Assembly: GCF_008806385.1 (NCBI RefSeq)
Contig: NZ_VZZK01000029.1
Location: 1-64,000 of the forward strand
Reading direction: 5' to 3'
From: Methylobacterium soli
GTDB lineage: Bacteria; Pseudomonadota; Alphaproteobacteria; Rhizobiales; Beijerinckiaceae
Length of the DNA stretch: 64,000 nt
Shown: positions 52,246-62,588 of the stretch, piece by piece
Numbering within the stretch: the first letter of the stretch is position 1
Layout: every line of letters begins with the position of its first letter
The notes under the pieces: model-generated
The model's database searches: none
What the model was told of the DNA's origin: nothing
The model's input: the letters and a program-made list of their open reading frames with translations, nothing else
Position numbers and translations under genes: made by a program

Positions 52246-52572
52246 TGCGACAGACCCGTCGGTCCGGTTCGCGCCTTCGAGCAAATCTCCGCGGCGCGTC
52301 TCCTTGATGTCCGCTTGAGGTCAACACCTTCCGGCCTGCGATGTCCGCTTCAGCCGTCAAGATGCTTGAAAGCGGACGCTCGCAAATCCGCCCGAGACGA
52401 ACATTCAACAAGCACTACCAAGCGTCCGATTATCATCGCGACGAGGCGGCGGCACGTAACGCGAATCCGGCCCGGCGTTCTCCGTTGGAGAACGCCCAAT
52501 GGTGCATGACGTTTGGACACGCCCGGCGCGCCTCCGATACTCTCCGGGACAATCAATTCGGAGGTAACGTCG
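52246..52572. other. Intergenic region before the CoA-transferase operon
   Basis: About 330 bases with no gene. It has repeated short motifs (GATGTCCGCTT twice, and AAGCGGACG once in reverse sense), a sort of worn-looking filler. The last part holds the ribosome site GGAGGTAACGTCG of the next gene and probably its promoter. Confidence 0.4.
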
Positions 52573-53766
52573 ATGACTGGTCCGCTTGCCGGAATCCGCG
52601 TGCTCGAACTCGGAAACCTGATCGCCGCGCCGTTCGCCGCGCGCCTGCTGGCCGAGTTCGGGGCCGACGTGGTGAAGGTCGAGACCCCCGGATCGGGCGA
52701 CCCCCTGCGCAAGTGGCGCAAGCTGCACGAGGGCACCTCGCTCTGGTGGTACCTTCAGTCGCGCAACAAGAAATCCATCGCGGTCGACCTCAAGGCGCCG
52801 GACGGGCTCGCGGTGGTCAAGGCGCTGGCGGCCGGGGCCGACGTGGTGATCGAGAACTTCCGGCCCGGCGGCCTGGAGAAGCTCGGCCTCGGCTGGGACG
52901 TCCTCTCCGCGCTGAACCCGAGCCTGACCATGGTGCGGATCTCCGGCTACGGCCAGACCGGCCCCTACCGCGACCGCCCCGGCTTCGGGGCGATCGGCGA
53001 GGCCATGGGGGGCATCCGCTACACCACCGGATCGCCCGAGAGCCCCCCGGCCCGCGTCGGCGTCAGCATCGGCGACACCCTGGCCTCGCTCCACGGCGTG
53101 ATCGGCGCGCTGATGTCGCTCCTGCACGTGAAGACCCAAGGCGGACGCGGGCAGGTGGTCGACGTCTCGCTGGTCGAGAGCGTGTTCAACGTCATGGAGA
53201 GCCTGGTGCCCGAGTACGACCTCCTCGGCGAGGTCCGGACCCGCACCGGCGGCGCCCTGCCGGGCATCACGCCCTCCAACACCTACCCGACCCGCGACGG
53301 CGGCTACGTCGTGATCGCGGGCAACAGCGACCCGATCTTCCGCCGCCTCATGAGCGCGATCGGCCGGCCCGACCTCGCGGAGGACCCGGCCCTGCGCAGC
53401 AATGACGGCCGCTCGGCCCAGGCCGCCATGCTGGACGCGACGATCGCCGCGTGGTCGGGCGCGCGCACGATCGAGGAGGTGCTCTGCGTCCTGGACGCGG
53501 CCGAGGTGCCGGCGGGGCGGATCTACTCGGTGGCCGACATCGTCGCCGACCCGCATTACGCCGCCCGCGACATGATCCTGCCGACGGAGCTGCCCGGCGG
53601 CACGCGGGTGAAGATGCCCGGCATCGTGCCGAAACTCTCGGGGACGCCGGGGGGCGTGCGCTGGTCCGGACCGGCGCTCGGCGCCCATACGGACGAGGTG
53701 CTGGCAGGCCTCGGCTACGACGCGGAGGCCATCGCGCGCCTGCGCGGCGCCGGAGCCGTCGCGTGA
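52573..53766 (+). CDS. CaiB/BaiF-family CoA-transferase
   Basis: A 397-residue class III CoA-transferase. The start RVLELGNLIAAPFAARLLAE with GADVVKVETP, the NKKSIAVDL block and the catalytic Asp in VVDVSLVESVFNVME (about residue 196, after GGRGQ) are family landmarks. It moves CoA between two carboxylic acids. GGAGG is well placed before the ATG. The GTGA overlap with the lyase gene suggests that it activates the acid that the lyase then cleaves. Confidence 0.85.
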   Translation: MTGPLAGIRVLELGNLIAAPFAARLLAEFGADVVKVETPGSGDPLRKWRKLHEGTSLWWYLQSRNKKSIAVDLKAPDGLAVVKALAAGADVVIENFRPGGLEKLGLGWDVLSALNPSLTMVRISGYGQTGPYRDRPGFGAIGEAMGGIRYTTGSPESPPARVGVSIGDTLASLHGVIGALMSLLHVKTQGGRGQVVDVSLVESVFNVMESLVPEYDLLGEVRTRTGGALPGITPSNTYPTRDGGYVVIAGNSDPIFRRLMSAIGRPDLAEDPALRSNDGRSAQAAMLDATIAAWSGARTIEEVLCVLDAAEVPAGRIYSVADIVADPHYAARDMILPTELPGGTRVKMPGIVPKLSGTPGGVRWSGPALGAHTDEVLAGLGYDAEAIARLRGAGAVA

Positions 53767-54743
53767 GCGCCGCGCCCATGAGCCCCGGGTCCATGAGCCC
53801 CGCGTCCATGAGCCTCTCGGCCGACGCCCTGATCGTGCAGGAGGTCGCGCCCCGCGACGGCCTCCAGATCGAGCCCGCCTTCGTCCCGACCGAGGCGAAG
53901 ATCGCCCTGATCGACGCCCTCTCGGCCGCGGGCTTCTCCCGCATCGAGGTGAGCTCGTTCGTCTCGCCCAAGGCCGTGCCGGCGCTCCGCGACGCCGCGG
54001 AGGTCTTCGCCGGCATCGCCCGGCGTCCCGGCACGATCTACGTGGCGCTGGTGCCGAACCTGAAGGGCGCCGAGCGGGCGCTCGCGGCGGGCGCCGACGA
54101 GATCAACCTCGTGATGTCGGCGAGCGAGACCCACAACCGCGCCAACATGGGCATGTCCTGCGAGGCGTCGCTGGACGCCTTCCGCCACATGGTCGCGGCC
54201 GCCCGGACCACGCGCGCGACGATCAACGCCACCATCGCCACCGCCTTCGGCTGCCCCTTCGAGGGCGCGCAGCCGGTCGAGAAGGTGGAGGCGCTCGTCG
54301 GGCGCTACCTCGATCTCGGGGTCGACGGCGTGACGCTCGCCGACACGACCGGCATGGCGAACCCGCGCCAGGTCGCCGACCTCGTCGGCCGCACCCTGGC
54401 GCGGGTTCCGGCCGAGCGCCTGACCCTGCATGTCCACAACACGCGGGGCGCCGGCATCGCCAACGTGCTCGCCGCGCACGCGGCCGGGGCACGGCGCTTC
54501 GATGCGGCGCTGGGCGGCCTCGGCGGCTGCCCGTTCGCGCCCGGCGCCACCGGCAATGTCTGCACCGAGGATCTGGTCAGCCTCTGCCACGAGATGGGCC
54601 TCGCGACGGGCCTCGACCTCGACGCGCTGATCGGCCTGGCGCGGGGTCTGCCCGCCCTCGTCGGCCACGACGTGCCCGGCCAGGTCGCGAAGGCCGGACG
54701 CCCCTGCGACCTCCATCCCGCGCCCGCGCGCAACGCGGCCTGA
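53763..54743 (+). CDS. HMG-CoA lyase-like enzyme (DRE-TIM metallolyase)
   Basis: A 326-residue TIM-barrel lyase with VQEVAPRDGLQIEPAF (metal Asp, about residue 31), IEVSSFVSPKAVP, ATAFGCPFEG, GVTLADTTGMANPRQV, the metal His pair in LTLHVHNTRG and the catalytic Cys loop GGLGGCPFAPGATGN. It cleaves a 3-hydroxy-3-methylglutaryl-CoA-like ester to acetyl-CoA and a keto acid. The N-terminus is extended by a 15-bp repeat giving four possible starts (53763, 53778, 53793, 53808). With the CoA-transferase and the MFS carrier it forms a dicarboxylate-degradation operon. Confidence 0.85.
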   Translation: MSAAPMSPGSMSPASMSLSADALIVQEVAPRDGLQIEPAFVPTEAKIALIDALSAAGFSRIEVSSFVSPKAVPALRDAAEVFAGIARRPGTIYVALVPNLKGAERALAAGADEINLVMSASETHNRANMGMSCEASLDAFRHMVAAARTTRATINATIATAFGCPFEGAQPVEKVEALVGRYLDLGVDGVTLADTTGMANPRQVADLVGRTLARVPAERLTLHVHNTRGAGIANVLAAHAAGARRFDAALGGLGGCPFAPGATGNVCTEDLVSLCHEMGLATGLDLDALIGLARGLPALVGHDVPGQVAKAGRPCDLHPAPARNAA

Positions 54744-54817
54744 ACCGCGAGGCCGGACGACACCGCCCGTCAGAGGCGGACCGGCACGAAACCTCAGAAC
54801 GCCTCAGGGAGAAAACC

Positions 54818-56140
54818 ATGACCGCCGCCATGCCGGCCGCGCTCGACACGATCGAGCCGGTCTCCGAACCTGCCGTCTTCCGCAAGATCGCCTGGCGGCT
54901 GATGCCGCTGATCATGGTCTGCTACCTGTTCGCCTTCTTCGACCGGATCAACATCAGCTTCGCCAAGTTCCAGCTCCAGAGCGATCTCGGCTTCAGCAAC
55001 ACGGCCTACGGCCTCGGGGCGAGCCTGTTCGTCGTCGGCTACGTGATCTTCGAGGTGCCCTCGAATCTGCTGCTCTACCGGGTCGGCGCGCGGCGCTGGA
55101 TCGCCCGGATCATGATCTCCTGGGGGCTGGCCACCGCCGCGATGATGTTCATCGCCAGCGAGTGGCACTTCTACACCCTGCGCTTCCTCATCGGGGCGAT
55201 GGAGGCGGGCTTCGCGCCCGGCATCCTGTACTACCTGACCCTGTGGTTCCCGGCCTCGCACCGGGGCCGCATTACCTCGCTGCTCTTCGTCGCCTCGGCC
55301 TTCTCGGGCATCTTCGGGGCGCCGGTCGCAGGGCTGATCCTGACCGCCCTCAACGGCGTCGCCGGGCTCGCGGGCTGGCAATGGCTGTTCCTGGCCGGCG
55401 GCCTGCCCTGCCTGCTGCTCGGCGGGCTCGTGCTCAGCCGCTTCGACGACCGGGTCTCGGATGCCCGCTGGCTCACCGAGGCCGAGAAGGCCCTGGTGGC
55501 GTCCCGGATCGCGCAGGCCAATCGCGGCATCGGCGACCACTCCCTTCTCGGCGCCCTGCGCTCGCCGGGCTTCCTGACCATCGGGCTGATCTACTTCCTC
55601 CTGCAGGTCGGCTCCTACGGGCTGAATTTCTGGGGGCCGGACCTGATCAAGACCGCGAGCGGCGCGAGCACCGGGATCGTCGGCGTCCTGGCGGCGATCC
55701 CGTATATCTGCGGCGCGATCAGCATGGTGGTGATCGGGCGCTTCTCGGACGCCTCGGGTGAGCGCCCGAAATTCGTGGCGGGGCTCGCGGTCGCGGCGGC
55801 GATCGGGTTCTTCGCCGCGGGCCTGTTCGATCGCCAGATCGTGCCGCTGATGCTCGCCCTCGCGCTCCTCGGCGCCGGCATCGTCGCCTCGATCCCGACC
55901 TTCTGGACGCTGCCCCCGAAGCTCGTCACCGGGGTGGGGGCGGCCGGCGGCATCGCGCTCATCAACACCCTCGGGCAGTTCGGCGGCATCGTCAGCCCGG
56001 TGATGGTCGGCTGGATCAAGGACCTCACCGGCTCGACGACGCCCGCCCTCTACCTGATCGGCACCGTCTGCCTGATCGCGGCCCTGCTCGCCCTGTTCGC
56101 CCTGCCCACGAGCCTGCGCCGGAACGACCGGGCGGCCTGA
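54818..56140 (+). CDS. MFS transporter, anion:cation symporter (ACS) family
   Basis: A 440-residue protein with twelve membrane helices. The start KIAWRLMPLIMVCYLFAFFD with RINISFAKFQL and the loop GARRWIARIMISWG are typical of the ACS branch that imports tartrate, phthalate, sugar acids and other carboxylates. The second-half landmark is GRFSDASGERPK. It follows the CoA-transferase and lyase genes by 74 bases and probably brings in their substrate. Confidence 0.85.
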   Translation: MTAAMPAALDTIEPVSEPAVFRKIAWRLMPLIMVCYLFAFFDRINISFAKFQLQSDLGFSNTAYGLGASLFVVGYVIFEVPSNLLLYRVGARRWIARIMISWGLATAAMMFIASEWHFYTLRFLIGAMEAGFAPGILYYLTLWFPASHRGRITSLLFVASAFSGIFGAPVAGLILTALNGVAGLAGWQWLFLAGGLPCLLLGGLVLSRFDDRVSDARWLTEAEKALVASRIAQANRGIGDHSLLGALRSPGFLTIGLIYFLLQVGSYGLNFWGPDLIKTASGASTGIVGVLAAIPYICGAISMVVIGRFSDASGERPKFVAGLAVAAAIGFFAAGLFDRQIVPLMLALALLGAGIVASIPTFWTLPPKLVTGVGAAGGIALINTLGQFGGIVSPVMVGWIKDLTGSTTPALYLIGTVCLIAALLALFALPTSLRRNDRAA

Positions 56141-56183
56141 GGCCCGCGGACGGCCGGTCCGGGGCTCCGGCGGCGCCGGGGCC

Positions 56184-56651
56184 TCAGACCGGAAGCACGT
56201 TCGTGTACTTCACCTGCCCCAGCGCGAAGCTCGACTCGATCGAGCCGACGCCGCCGAGGCGGGTGAGCTTGTCCTTGAGGAAGCGCTCGTAGGCCGCGAG
56301 ATCCGGCACGACGACCCGCACGAGGTAATCGTGCCGGCCGGTCATCAGGTAGCACTCGACCACCTCCGGCCAGCGCGCCACCGCCTCGGCGAAGCGGTCG
56401 AGCTCCTCCTCCCGCTGCCGCTCCAGCTTCACCGAGGCGAAGACGCTGATCGGCAGGCCGACCTTGGCCTGATCGACGAGCGCCACGTAGCCCTTCAGGA
56501 TGCCCGCCTCCTCCAGGATCCGGATCCGCCGCAGGCAGGGCGAGGCCGAGAGCCCGACCCGGCCCGCGAGGTCCTGGATCGTGGCGCGCCCGTCGCGCTG
56601 CAGCTCGGCCAGGATTCGCCGGTCAATGGCGTCGATGCTCGGTTTTGGCAT
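56184..56651 (-). CDS. Lrp/AsnC-family regulator
   Basis: A 155-residue regulator with the N-terminal helix-turn-helix IDRRILAELQRDGRATIQDL with GRVGLSASPCLRRIRILEEAG (about residues 9-49) and a C-terminal RAM domain (VECYLMTGRHDYLVRVVVPD) that binds an amino acid or similar effector. The start ATG follows 119 bases of divergent promoter region shared with the transketolase-like gene, which it probably controls. Confidence 0.85.
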   Translation of the reverse strand: MPKPSIDAIDRRILAELQRDGRATIQDLAGRVGLSASPCLRRIRILEEAGILKGYVALVDQAKVGLPISVFASVKLERQREEELDRFAEAVARWPEVVECYLMTGRHDYLVRVVVPDLAAYERFLKDKLTRLGGVGSIESSFALGQVKYTNVLPV

Positions 56652-56770
56652 GGATGCGCCGCCTGACCTTCGCGATTGGTGGATCCTGCCGAAAAAATCC
56701 TCCACCGCGCGGGATTTGGCAAATCCCACCCCGGCGCCGGTGACATGATCGTCCGGCCTCGGAGATCCCC

Positions 56771-59146
56771 ATGCCCCACGATCCGCGCCAGCCCTACCTG
56801 ACCGAGCTCGAGCGCAAGGCGCTCTGGCTCTCGACCTGGATGATCCACAACGCCAACCACGTCCGGCCGAATCTCGACGGCATGAAGGTCGGCGGTCACC
56901 AGGCCTCCTCGGCCTCCCTGGCGACGATCCTGACCGCCCTCTACTTCGCGGTCCTGCGCCCCGAGGACCGAGTGGCGGTGAAGCCGCATGCGAGCCCGAT
57001 CTTCCACGCGATCCAGTACCTCGCCGGGCGCCAGAGCCGGGACAAGCTCGAGCGCTTCCGCGGCTTCGGCGGCGCGCAATCCTACCCCTCGCGCACCAAG
57101 GACACCGACGACGTCGATTTCTCCACGGGCTCGGTGGGGCTCGGCGTCGCCCAGACCCTGTTCGGCGCGCTGGTGCGCGATTACGTGCGCGCCCATGGCT
57201 GGGGCCTCGACACGCCGGAAGGCCGCATGGTCGCCCTCGTGGGCGATGCCGAGATGGACGAGGGCAACATCTTCGAGGCCCTGATGGAGGGCTGGAAGCA
57301 GGGCCTGCGCCGGACCTGGTGGATCATCGACTACAACCGCCAGAGCCTCGACGCGGTGATCCGCGAGGGCCTCTACGACCGCTTCGAGCAGATCTTCCGG
57401 GCCTTCGGCTGGGACGTGGTGGTGCTGAAATACGGCTCGCTGATGGAGGAGGCCTTCGCGGAGGCCGGCGGCGCGCGCCTGCGCGCCTGGATCGACGGCG
57501 CGCCGAACCAGCTCTACGCGGCGCTGACCTTCCAGGGCGGGGCCGCCTGGCGCCGCCGGCTCGAGGCCGATTTCGCCGAGGATGCGGACGCCCTCGCGCT
57601 GATCGGGCGGCGCAGCGACGACGCCCTCGCGCTCCTCATGGGCAATCTCGGCGGGCATGATCTCGTCAGCCTGCTCGACGCCTTCGCGGCGGCCGACAAC
57701 GACCGGCCGACCGTGTTCATCGCCTACACGATCAAGGGCTACGGCCTGCCGCTCGCCGGGCACAAGGACAACCATTCGGGCCTGCTGACCCCGGCCCAGG
57801 TCGAGCTCCTGCGCGAGAAGGCGGGGGTGCGCCCGGGCCGCGAATGGGAGCCCTTCGAGGGCAGCGCCCTGCCGGAGGCGGAGCTGCGGGACTTCATCGC
57901 GCGGGCGCCCTTCTTCGGCGAGGGCCCGCGCCTGCGCGGGGCGCCGCGCCTGCCGGTGCCGGAGGCCTTCCCGGCGCCGCGCCAGCCGACGATGTCGACC
58001 CAGGCCGGCTTCGGCCTGATCCTCAACGAGCTCGCCCGCTCCGACGCGCCCATCGTCGAGCGCATCGTCACGACCTCGCCGGACGTCACCGTCTCGACCA
58101 ATCTCGGCGGCTGGGTGAACCGGCGCGGTCTGTTCGCCCGCGAGGAGATGCGCGACCTGTTCCGGGCCGAGCGCATCCCCTCGACCTTCACCTGGGACTT
58201 CTCCGCGACGGGCCAGCATATCGAGCTCGGCATCGCGGAGATGAACCTGTTCACCCTGCTCTCCGGGCTCGGGCTCTCGCACCGATTGTTCGGCGAGCGT
58301 CTGATCCCGATCGGGACGCTCTACGATCCCTTCATCGCCCGCGGCCTCGATGCCCTGAACTATGCCTGCTACCAGGATGCCCGCTTCATCATCGCGGCGA
58401 CGCCTTCGGGCGTGACGCTGGCGCCGGAGGGCGGGGCGCACCAGTCGATCGGGACGCCCCTGATCGGGCTGTCGCAGGACGGCCTCGCGACCTTCGAGCC
58501 CGCCTTCGTGGACGAGCTGTCGGTGATCCTGGCCCACGCCCTCGACTACGTCCAGCGCGACGGGCAGGACGGGGAGGCGCGCGGCGGCTCGGTCTACCTG
58601 CGGCTCTCGACCCGGACCCTCGCGCAGCCCCAGCGCACCCTGTCGCGGGAGCGCGGCGACTCGATCGTCGCGGGGGCCTATTGGCTGCGCGAGCCCGGCC
58701 CCAATGCCGAGATCGTGGTGGCGTATACGGGCGCGGTGGCGCCAGAGGCGATCGAGGCGGTCGGGCTGATGGCGGAGGACCGGCGCGATGTCGGGCTCCT
58801 GGCCGTGACCTCGGCCGACCGCCTCCACGCGGGCTGGACCGAGGCCCAGCGCGCCCGCGAGGGCGGACGGCGCGAGGCGCGCAGCCACGTGGAGACGCTG
58901 CTGGCCGGCCTCCCGGCCCATTGCGGCCTCGTCACGGTGATCGACGGCCACCCCGCGACGCTCGGCTGGCTCGGCGCGGTGCAGGGGCATCGCACGCGGG
59001 CGCTCGGCGTCGAGCGCTTCGGCCAGACCGGCACGGTCGCGGACCTCTACCGGCATTACGGCCTCGACGCGCGCGGCATCGTGGGCGCCGCCCTGGGGCT
59101 CGCACCGGAGCGGCCGATCCGCCACCTGCGCGCCGCCTCGGCGTGA
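56771..59146 (+). CDS. Transketolase / pyruvate dehydrogenase E1 (AceE)-like thiamine enzyme
   Basis: A 791-residue thiamine-diphosphate enzyme. HASPIFHAIQYLAGRQ and the TPP motif VGDAEMDEGNIFEAL, completed by WWIIDYNRQSLD, are clear, and the second half carries the catalytic Glu region (HIELGIAEMNLFTLLSGLGL). Proteins of this shape resemble the homodimeric E1 of the pyruvate dehydrogenase complex (AceE, about 890 residues) but are shorter, and no E2 or E3 gene is nearby. A 2-oxo acid decarboxylase or a special transketolase are both possible. An Lrp-type regulator diverges from it. Confidence 0.75.
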   Translation: MPHDPRQPYLTELERKALWLSTWMIHNANHVRPNLDGMKVGGHQASSASLATILTALYFAVLRPEDRVAVKPHASPIFHAIQYLAGRQSRDKLERFRGFGGAQSYPSRTKDTDDVDFSTGSVGLGVAQTLFGALVRDYVRAHGWGLDTPEGRMVALVGDAEMDEGNIFEALMEGWKQGLRRTWWIIDYNRQSLDAVIREGLYDRFEQIFRAFGWDVVVLKYGSLMEEAFAEAGGARLRAWIDGAPNQLYAALTFQGGAAWRRRLEADFAEDADALALIGRRSDDALALLMGNLGGHDLVSLLDAFAAADNDRPTVFIAYTIKGYGLPLAGHKDNHSGLLTPAQVELLREKAGVRPGREWEPFEGSALPEAELRDFIARAPFFGEGPRLRGAPRLPVPEAFPAPRQPTMSTQAGFGLILNELARSDAPIVERIVTTSPDVTVSTNLGGWVNRRGLFAREEMRDLFRAERIPSTFTWDFSATGQHIELGIAEMNLFTLLSGLGLSHRLFGERLIPIGTLYDPFIARGLDALNYACYQDARFIIAATPSGVTLAPEGGAHQSIGTPLIGLSQDGLATFEPAFVDELSVILAHALDYVQRDGQDGEARGGSVYLRLSTRTLAQPQRTLSRERGDSIVAGAYWLREPGPNAEIVVAYTGAVAPEAIEAVGLMAEDRRDVGLLAVTSADRLHAGWTEAQRAREGGRREARSHVETLLAGLPAHCGLVTVIDGHPATLGWLGAVQGHRTRALGVERFGQTGTVADLYRHYGLDARGIVGAALGLAPERPIRHLRAASA

Positions 59147-59151
59147 GGGCG

Positions 59152-59847
59152 TCAGGCGCGGGGCGCGTCGTCGGGTGCCCGCAGGCGGTAGCCGACGCCG
59201 GTCTCGGTGAGGAGGAGGCGGGGCCGCTCGGGATCGGCCTCGAGCTTCTGGCGGAGCTGGCGCATGTAGACCCGCAGGTATTGCGGGTCCGAGGAGGTCG
59301 AGACCGCGCTCATCAGCTGGGCGTGCGTGAGCACCTTGCCGGCATGCTGCACCATCACCCGCAGGAAATCGTACTCGCGCGGCGTCAGCTTCACCTCGGT
59401 CCCGTTCAGCCGCACGATGCGCCGCACCAGGTCGACGCTGAGGCCCTCGACCTGGAACAGGGCGCGCTCGCCCTGCACCGCGAGCTGGTGGCGTAGCGCC
59501 GTGCGGATCCGGGCCAGGAGCTCGCCCATCCCGAAGGGCTTTGTGACGTAGTCGTCGGCGCCGAGATCGAGGGCCTCGACCTTGCCGCTCTCGTCGTCGC
59601 GGCTCGACAGCACCACGACGGGCAGGTCGGGATGCCCCTCGCGGATGAGGCGCAGGAGATCGTGCCCGCGCATGTCCGGCAGGCCGAGATCGAGGATCAC
59701 GAGGTCGACCGCCACTTGGGCCAGCGCCTCGCGGGCGATCCGGGCGTTCGGGGCCTCGACGACGCCGTATCCTTGCGTCGCCAGCCCCACCCGCAGGAGC
59801 TTGCGGATGGGGGGCTCGTCGTCGATGACGAGGATCTGCAGGCTCAT
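59152..59847 (-). CDS. kdpE: Response regulator of potassium transport
   Basis: A 231-residue OmpR-type regulator. The receiver domain has the phosphorylated Asp in [15 protein letters not shown] (about residue 52), Thr/Ser and Lys switch residues ([15 protein letters not shown]), and the C-terminal winged helix has [20 protein letters not shown]. It overlaps kdpD by ATGA and is its natural partner, switching on kdp transcription at low potassium. It is followed, six bases away, by the end of the convergent transketolase-like gene. Confidence 0.9.
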   Translation of the reverse strand: MSLQILVIDDEPPIRKLLRVGLATQGYGVVEAPNARIAREALAQVAVDLVILDLGLPDMRGHDLLRLIREGHPDLPVVVLSSRDDESGKVEALDLGADDYVTKPFGMGELLARIRTALRHQLAVQGERALFQVEGLSVDLVRRIVRLNGTEVKLTPREYDFLRVMVQHAGKVLTHAQLMSAVSTSSDPQYLRVYMRQLRQKLEADPERPRLLLTETGVGYRLRAPDDAPRA

Positions 59848-62567
59848 GCGACGGCGTCCCGGGCGGGGTTGCGCGATCCGGGCGGGATCGGCAGGGTCAG
59901 GGTGAAGACGGCGCCGGCCCGGTCGCGCCGGTTGGCGGCCGTGATCCGGCCGCCCATCGCCTCGATGAAGCCCCGCGCGATGGCGAGCCCGAGGCCCGTG
60001 CCGGCGCGGACGCGGTCGCCCTTGCGGACCCGGTAGAACTTGTCGAACACCCGCTCGACATCCGCCTCCGGAAGGCCCTCGCCCTCGTCGAGGACCTGCA
60101 GGTGAAGCTCCGCGCCGGCCCGCCGGACCTGCACCCGCACGGTCGAGTCGTCAGGCGCATATTTGGCGGCGTTGTCGAGGAGGTTGACCAGGACCTGCTC
60201 GAACAGGACCGGGTCGAGGCGCAGGGCCGGAAGATCGGCCGGGACATCGATCTCGACGCGGTGCCCGGCCAGGACTGCCTCGGTGCGGCGCAACGCCGTG
60301 TCGATGGTCTCGCCGACATCCTGGGGCGCGAGGTTCGGCGCCACGGCGCCGGCCTCGAGGCGGGTCATGTCGAGGAGGTTGGCGATGAAGCGGTTCAGCC
60401 GCTCGGATTCCGCGATGATCGTGGCGAGCAGGTCGGCCTTCGCGGCGGCCGGGAGGGCGTCGTCGAGGTCGCGCAGGGTGCTGGCGGCCCCCAGCACCGA
60501 GGCGAGCGGCGTGCGCAGGTCGTGGCTGATCGAGGTGAGCAGGGCCTGGCGCAGGCGGTCGGTCTCGGCGGCCCGCTCGGCCCGGTCGAGATCCTCGACG
60601 AGGCGCACCCGCTCGATGGCGAGCGCCCCCTGGTCGGTGAGCGCGTCGAGGAGCCGGCGGCTCTCCGGCGTCAGGATCGGGCCGGTGCCGTCGGCATCGA
60701 GGCCGATCACCCCGATCGTGCCGCGCCCCGTGCGCATCGGCAGGAACAGGCGCCGGGCCCCGGGCAGCGTGTCGGCGCCGCGCCCGGTCGGCCGGTCGTT
60801 GCGGAAGGCCCATTGGGCCGCGGCGAGGTCGGCCGCGTCGAGGCGGTCCTCGGGCGGGTATCCGGCCCGGACCACGACGCCGGCATCTTCCGGCAGCAGC
60901 AGGACGACGCGGACCCGCAGCATTGCGGCGACCTGGGCGGAGGTCGCCCAGAGCACGTCGTCGAGGGTGCCGCAGCTCGCGAGCTTGCGGCTGAAGCCGT
61001 AGAGCCGCTCCGTCGCCCGGGCATGGGCCTGGCTGATCACCGCCGTCCTGCGCGACTGGGCGGCGAGGTTCGACACCAGCACGGCCACGAGCGTGAAGAG
61101 CAGGAACGCCGCCACGTTCGTCGGATCGGCGATGGTGAAGGTGTAGACCGGCGGCAGGAAGAAGAAATTGTAGGAGAGCGAGGCGGCCACGACGGCGGCG
61201 AGCGAGGGGCCGAGGCCGAGACGCACGGCGACCGCCACCACGGCGGTGAGGAGGAAGAGATCCGCGTTCTCGACGCCGAGGACGGGCTGGAGCGCGAGGG
61301 CGAGGCCGAGGCCGAGCGCCGTCGCCGCGAGAGCGAGGCCGTAGCCGCGGAGGTCGAGACCCGGCCGGCCCGGCGCGGTGGCGACCGTCCTGCGCCGCGC
61401 CTCATCCGCCGGCACCGCTTCGCCCGGAATCACGTGGATGCTGATCGGGCCGCTCCGGCGCAGAAGGGCGTGGACGAGGGAGCCGTTGACGAGTTCGAAG
61501 GCCCAGGAGCGCGTCGCCTTGCCGACCACGATGTGGCTGACATTGGCGGAACGCGCATAGGCCAGGATGTCGTCGGCCGGATGCCGGCCGCCCGGCAGCG
61601 TGACGGCATCGCCCCCAAGCCGGTCGGCGAGGCGCAGGGCGTCGGCGATCCGGTCGCGCGCGGCCTCGCTGAGGGCGGCCGCGCGGGCGCCCTCCACGGT
61701 GAGCGCCGTCCAGGGGGCGTGCAGGCGGTCGGCGAGGCGCTTGGCGTAGCGCACCAGCCCGGCCGAGCGTGGATCCTCGCTGACGCAGACGAGGACCCGC
61801 TCGCCCGCCCCCCAGGGGCCCGCGATGGCATGCGCCCGCATGTGGCTGAGGAGCTCGTCGTCGACCCGGTCGGCGGTGCGCCGCAGGGCGAGCTCGCGCA
61901 GGGCGGTCAGATTGCCGCGCGAGAAGTAATGCGTCAGCGCCCGCTCGGCATGGCCCGGAAGGTAGACCTTGCCGTCCTTCAGGCGCTGGATCAGGTCGTC
62001 GGGGTTGAGGTCGACCACCTCGATGTCGTCGGCGCGGTCGAGGATCCCGTCCGGCACCGTCTCGCGCACCCGGATGCGGGTAATCTGCGCCACGATGTCG
62101 TTGAGGCTCTCGACATGCTGGATGTTGAGGGTGGTGTGCACGTCGATCCCGGCATCGAGCAGATCCTCGACGTCCTGGTAGCGCTTCGGGTGGCGCGAGC
62201 CCGGGGCGTTGGTGTGGGCGAGCTCGTCCACCAGGGCGAGGGCCGGCCTGCGCGCCAGCAGCGCGTCGAGGTCCATCTCCTCGAGCGGCGTGCCGTGATG
62301 GGACACGCGCCGGCGCGGCAGCACCTCCAGCCCCTCGATCAGCGCCTCGGTCTCCGCCCGGCCATGGGTCTCCACCACCCCCACCACCACGTCGGTCCCG
62401 GCCTTGCGGCGCGCCCGGCCGATGGTGAGCATCTCGAAGGTCTTGCCCACCCCCGGGGCCGCCCCGAGGAAGACCTTGAGCCGGCCGCGCGTCGGCGCCG
62501 CCCGGCGCGCCGCGTCGAGCAGGGCGTCGGGCGAGGGTCGGTTCAGGTCTCGGCCGGTTTCGGACAT
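59844..62567 (-). CDS. kdpD: Osmosensitive potassium-channel sensor kinase
   Basis: A 907-residue sensor with all KdpD domains: N-terminal Walker A ([17 protein letters not shown]) and Walker B region ([20 protein letters not shown]), a universal-stress-type domain ([20 protein letters not shown]), four membrane helices (about 410-500), a GAF-like segment, HisKA with the phospho-acceptor His in [15 protein letters not shown] (about 681), and a HATPase domain ending [17 protein letters not shown]. It senses potassium and osmotic state and phosphorylates KdpE. It lies 21 bases after kdpC. Confidence 0.9.
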   Translation of the reverse strand: MSETGRDLNRPSPDALLDAARRAAPTRGRLKVFLGAAPGVGKTFEMLTIGRARRKAGTDVVVGVVETHGRAETEALIEGLEVLPRRRVSHHGTPLEEMDLDALLARRPALALVDELAHTNAPGSRHPKRYQDVEDLLDAGIDVHTTLNIQHVESLNDIVAQITRIRVRETVPDGILDRADDIEVVDLNPDDLIQRLKDGKVYLPGHAERALTHYFSRGNLTALRELALRRTADRVDDELLSHMRAHAIAGPWGAGERVLVCVSEDPRSAGLVRYAKRLADRLHAPWTALTVEGARAAALSEAARDRIADALRLADRLGGDAVTLPGGRHPADDILAYARSANVSHIVVGKATRSWAFELVNGSLVHALLRRSGPISIHVIPGEAVPADEARRRTVATAPGRPGLDLRGYGLALAATALGLGLALALQPVLGVENADLFLLTAVVAVAVRLGLGPSLAAVVAASLSYNFFFLPPVYTFTIADPTNVAAFLLFTLVAVLVSNLAAQSRRTAVISQAHARATERLYGFSRKLASCGTLDDVLWATSAQVAAMLRVRVVLLLPEDAGVVVRAGYPPEDRLDAADLAAAQWAFRNDRPTGRGADTLPGARRLFLPMRTGRGTIGVIGLDADGTGPILTPESRRLLDALTDQGALAIERVRLVEDLDRAERAAETDRLRQALLTSISHDLRTPLASVLGAASTLRDLDDALPAAAKADLLATIIAESERLNRFIANLLDMTRLEAGAVAPNLAPQDVGETIDTALRRTEAVLAGHRVEIDVPADLPALRLDPVLFEQVLVNLLDNAAKYAPDDSTVRVQVRRAGAELHLQVLDEGEGLPEADVERVFDKFYRVRKGDRVRAGTGLGLAIARGFIEAMGGRITAANRRDRAGAVFTLTLPIPPGSRNPARDAVA

Positions 62568-62588
62568 GCCGGATCCTAGCCGAAGCTG

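Noticed and set aside
60102-62579. An 825-codon open frame on the strand opposite kdpD
   Set aside because: kdpD has every domain of its family in the other strand. Third-position GC bias of GC-rich genes leaves the antisense frame open; the product is low-complexity Arg/Glu/Gly with no fold.
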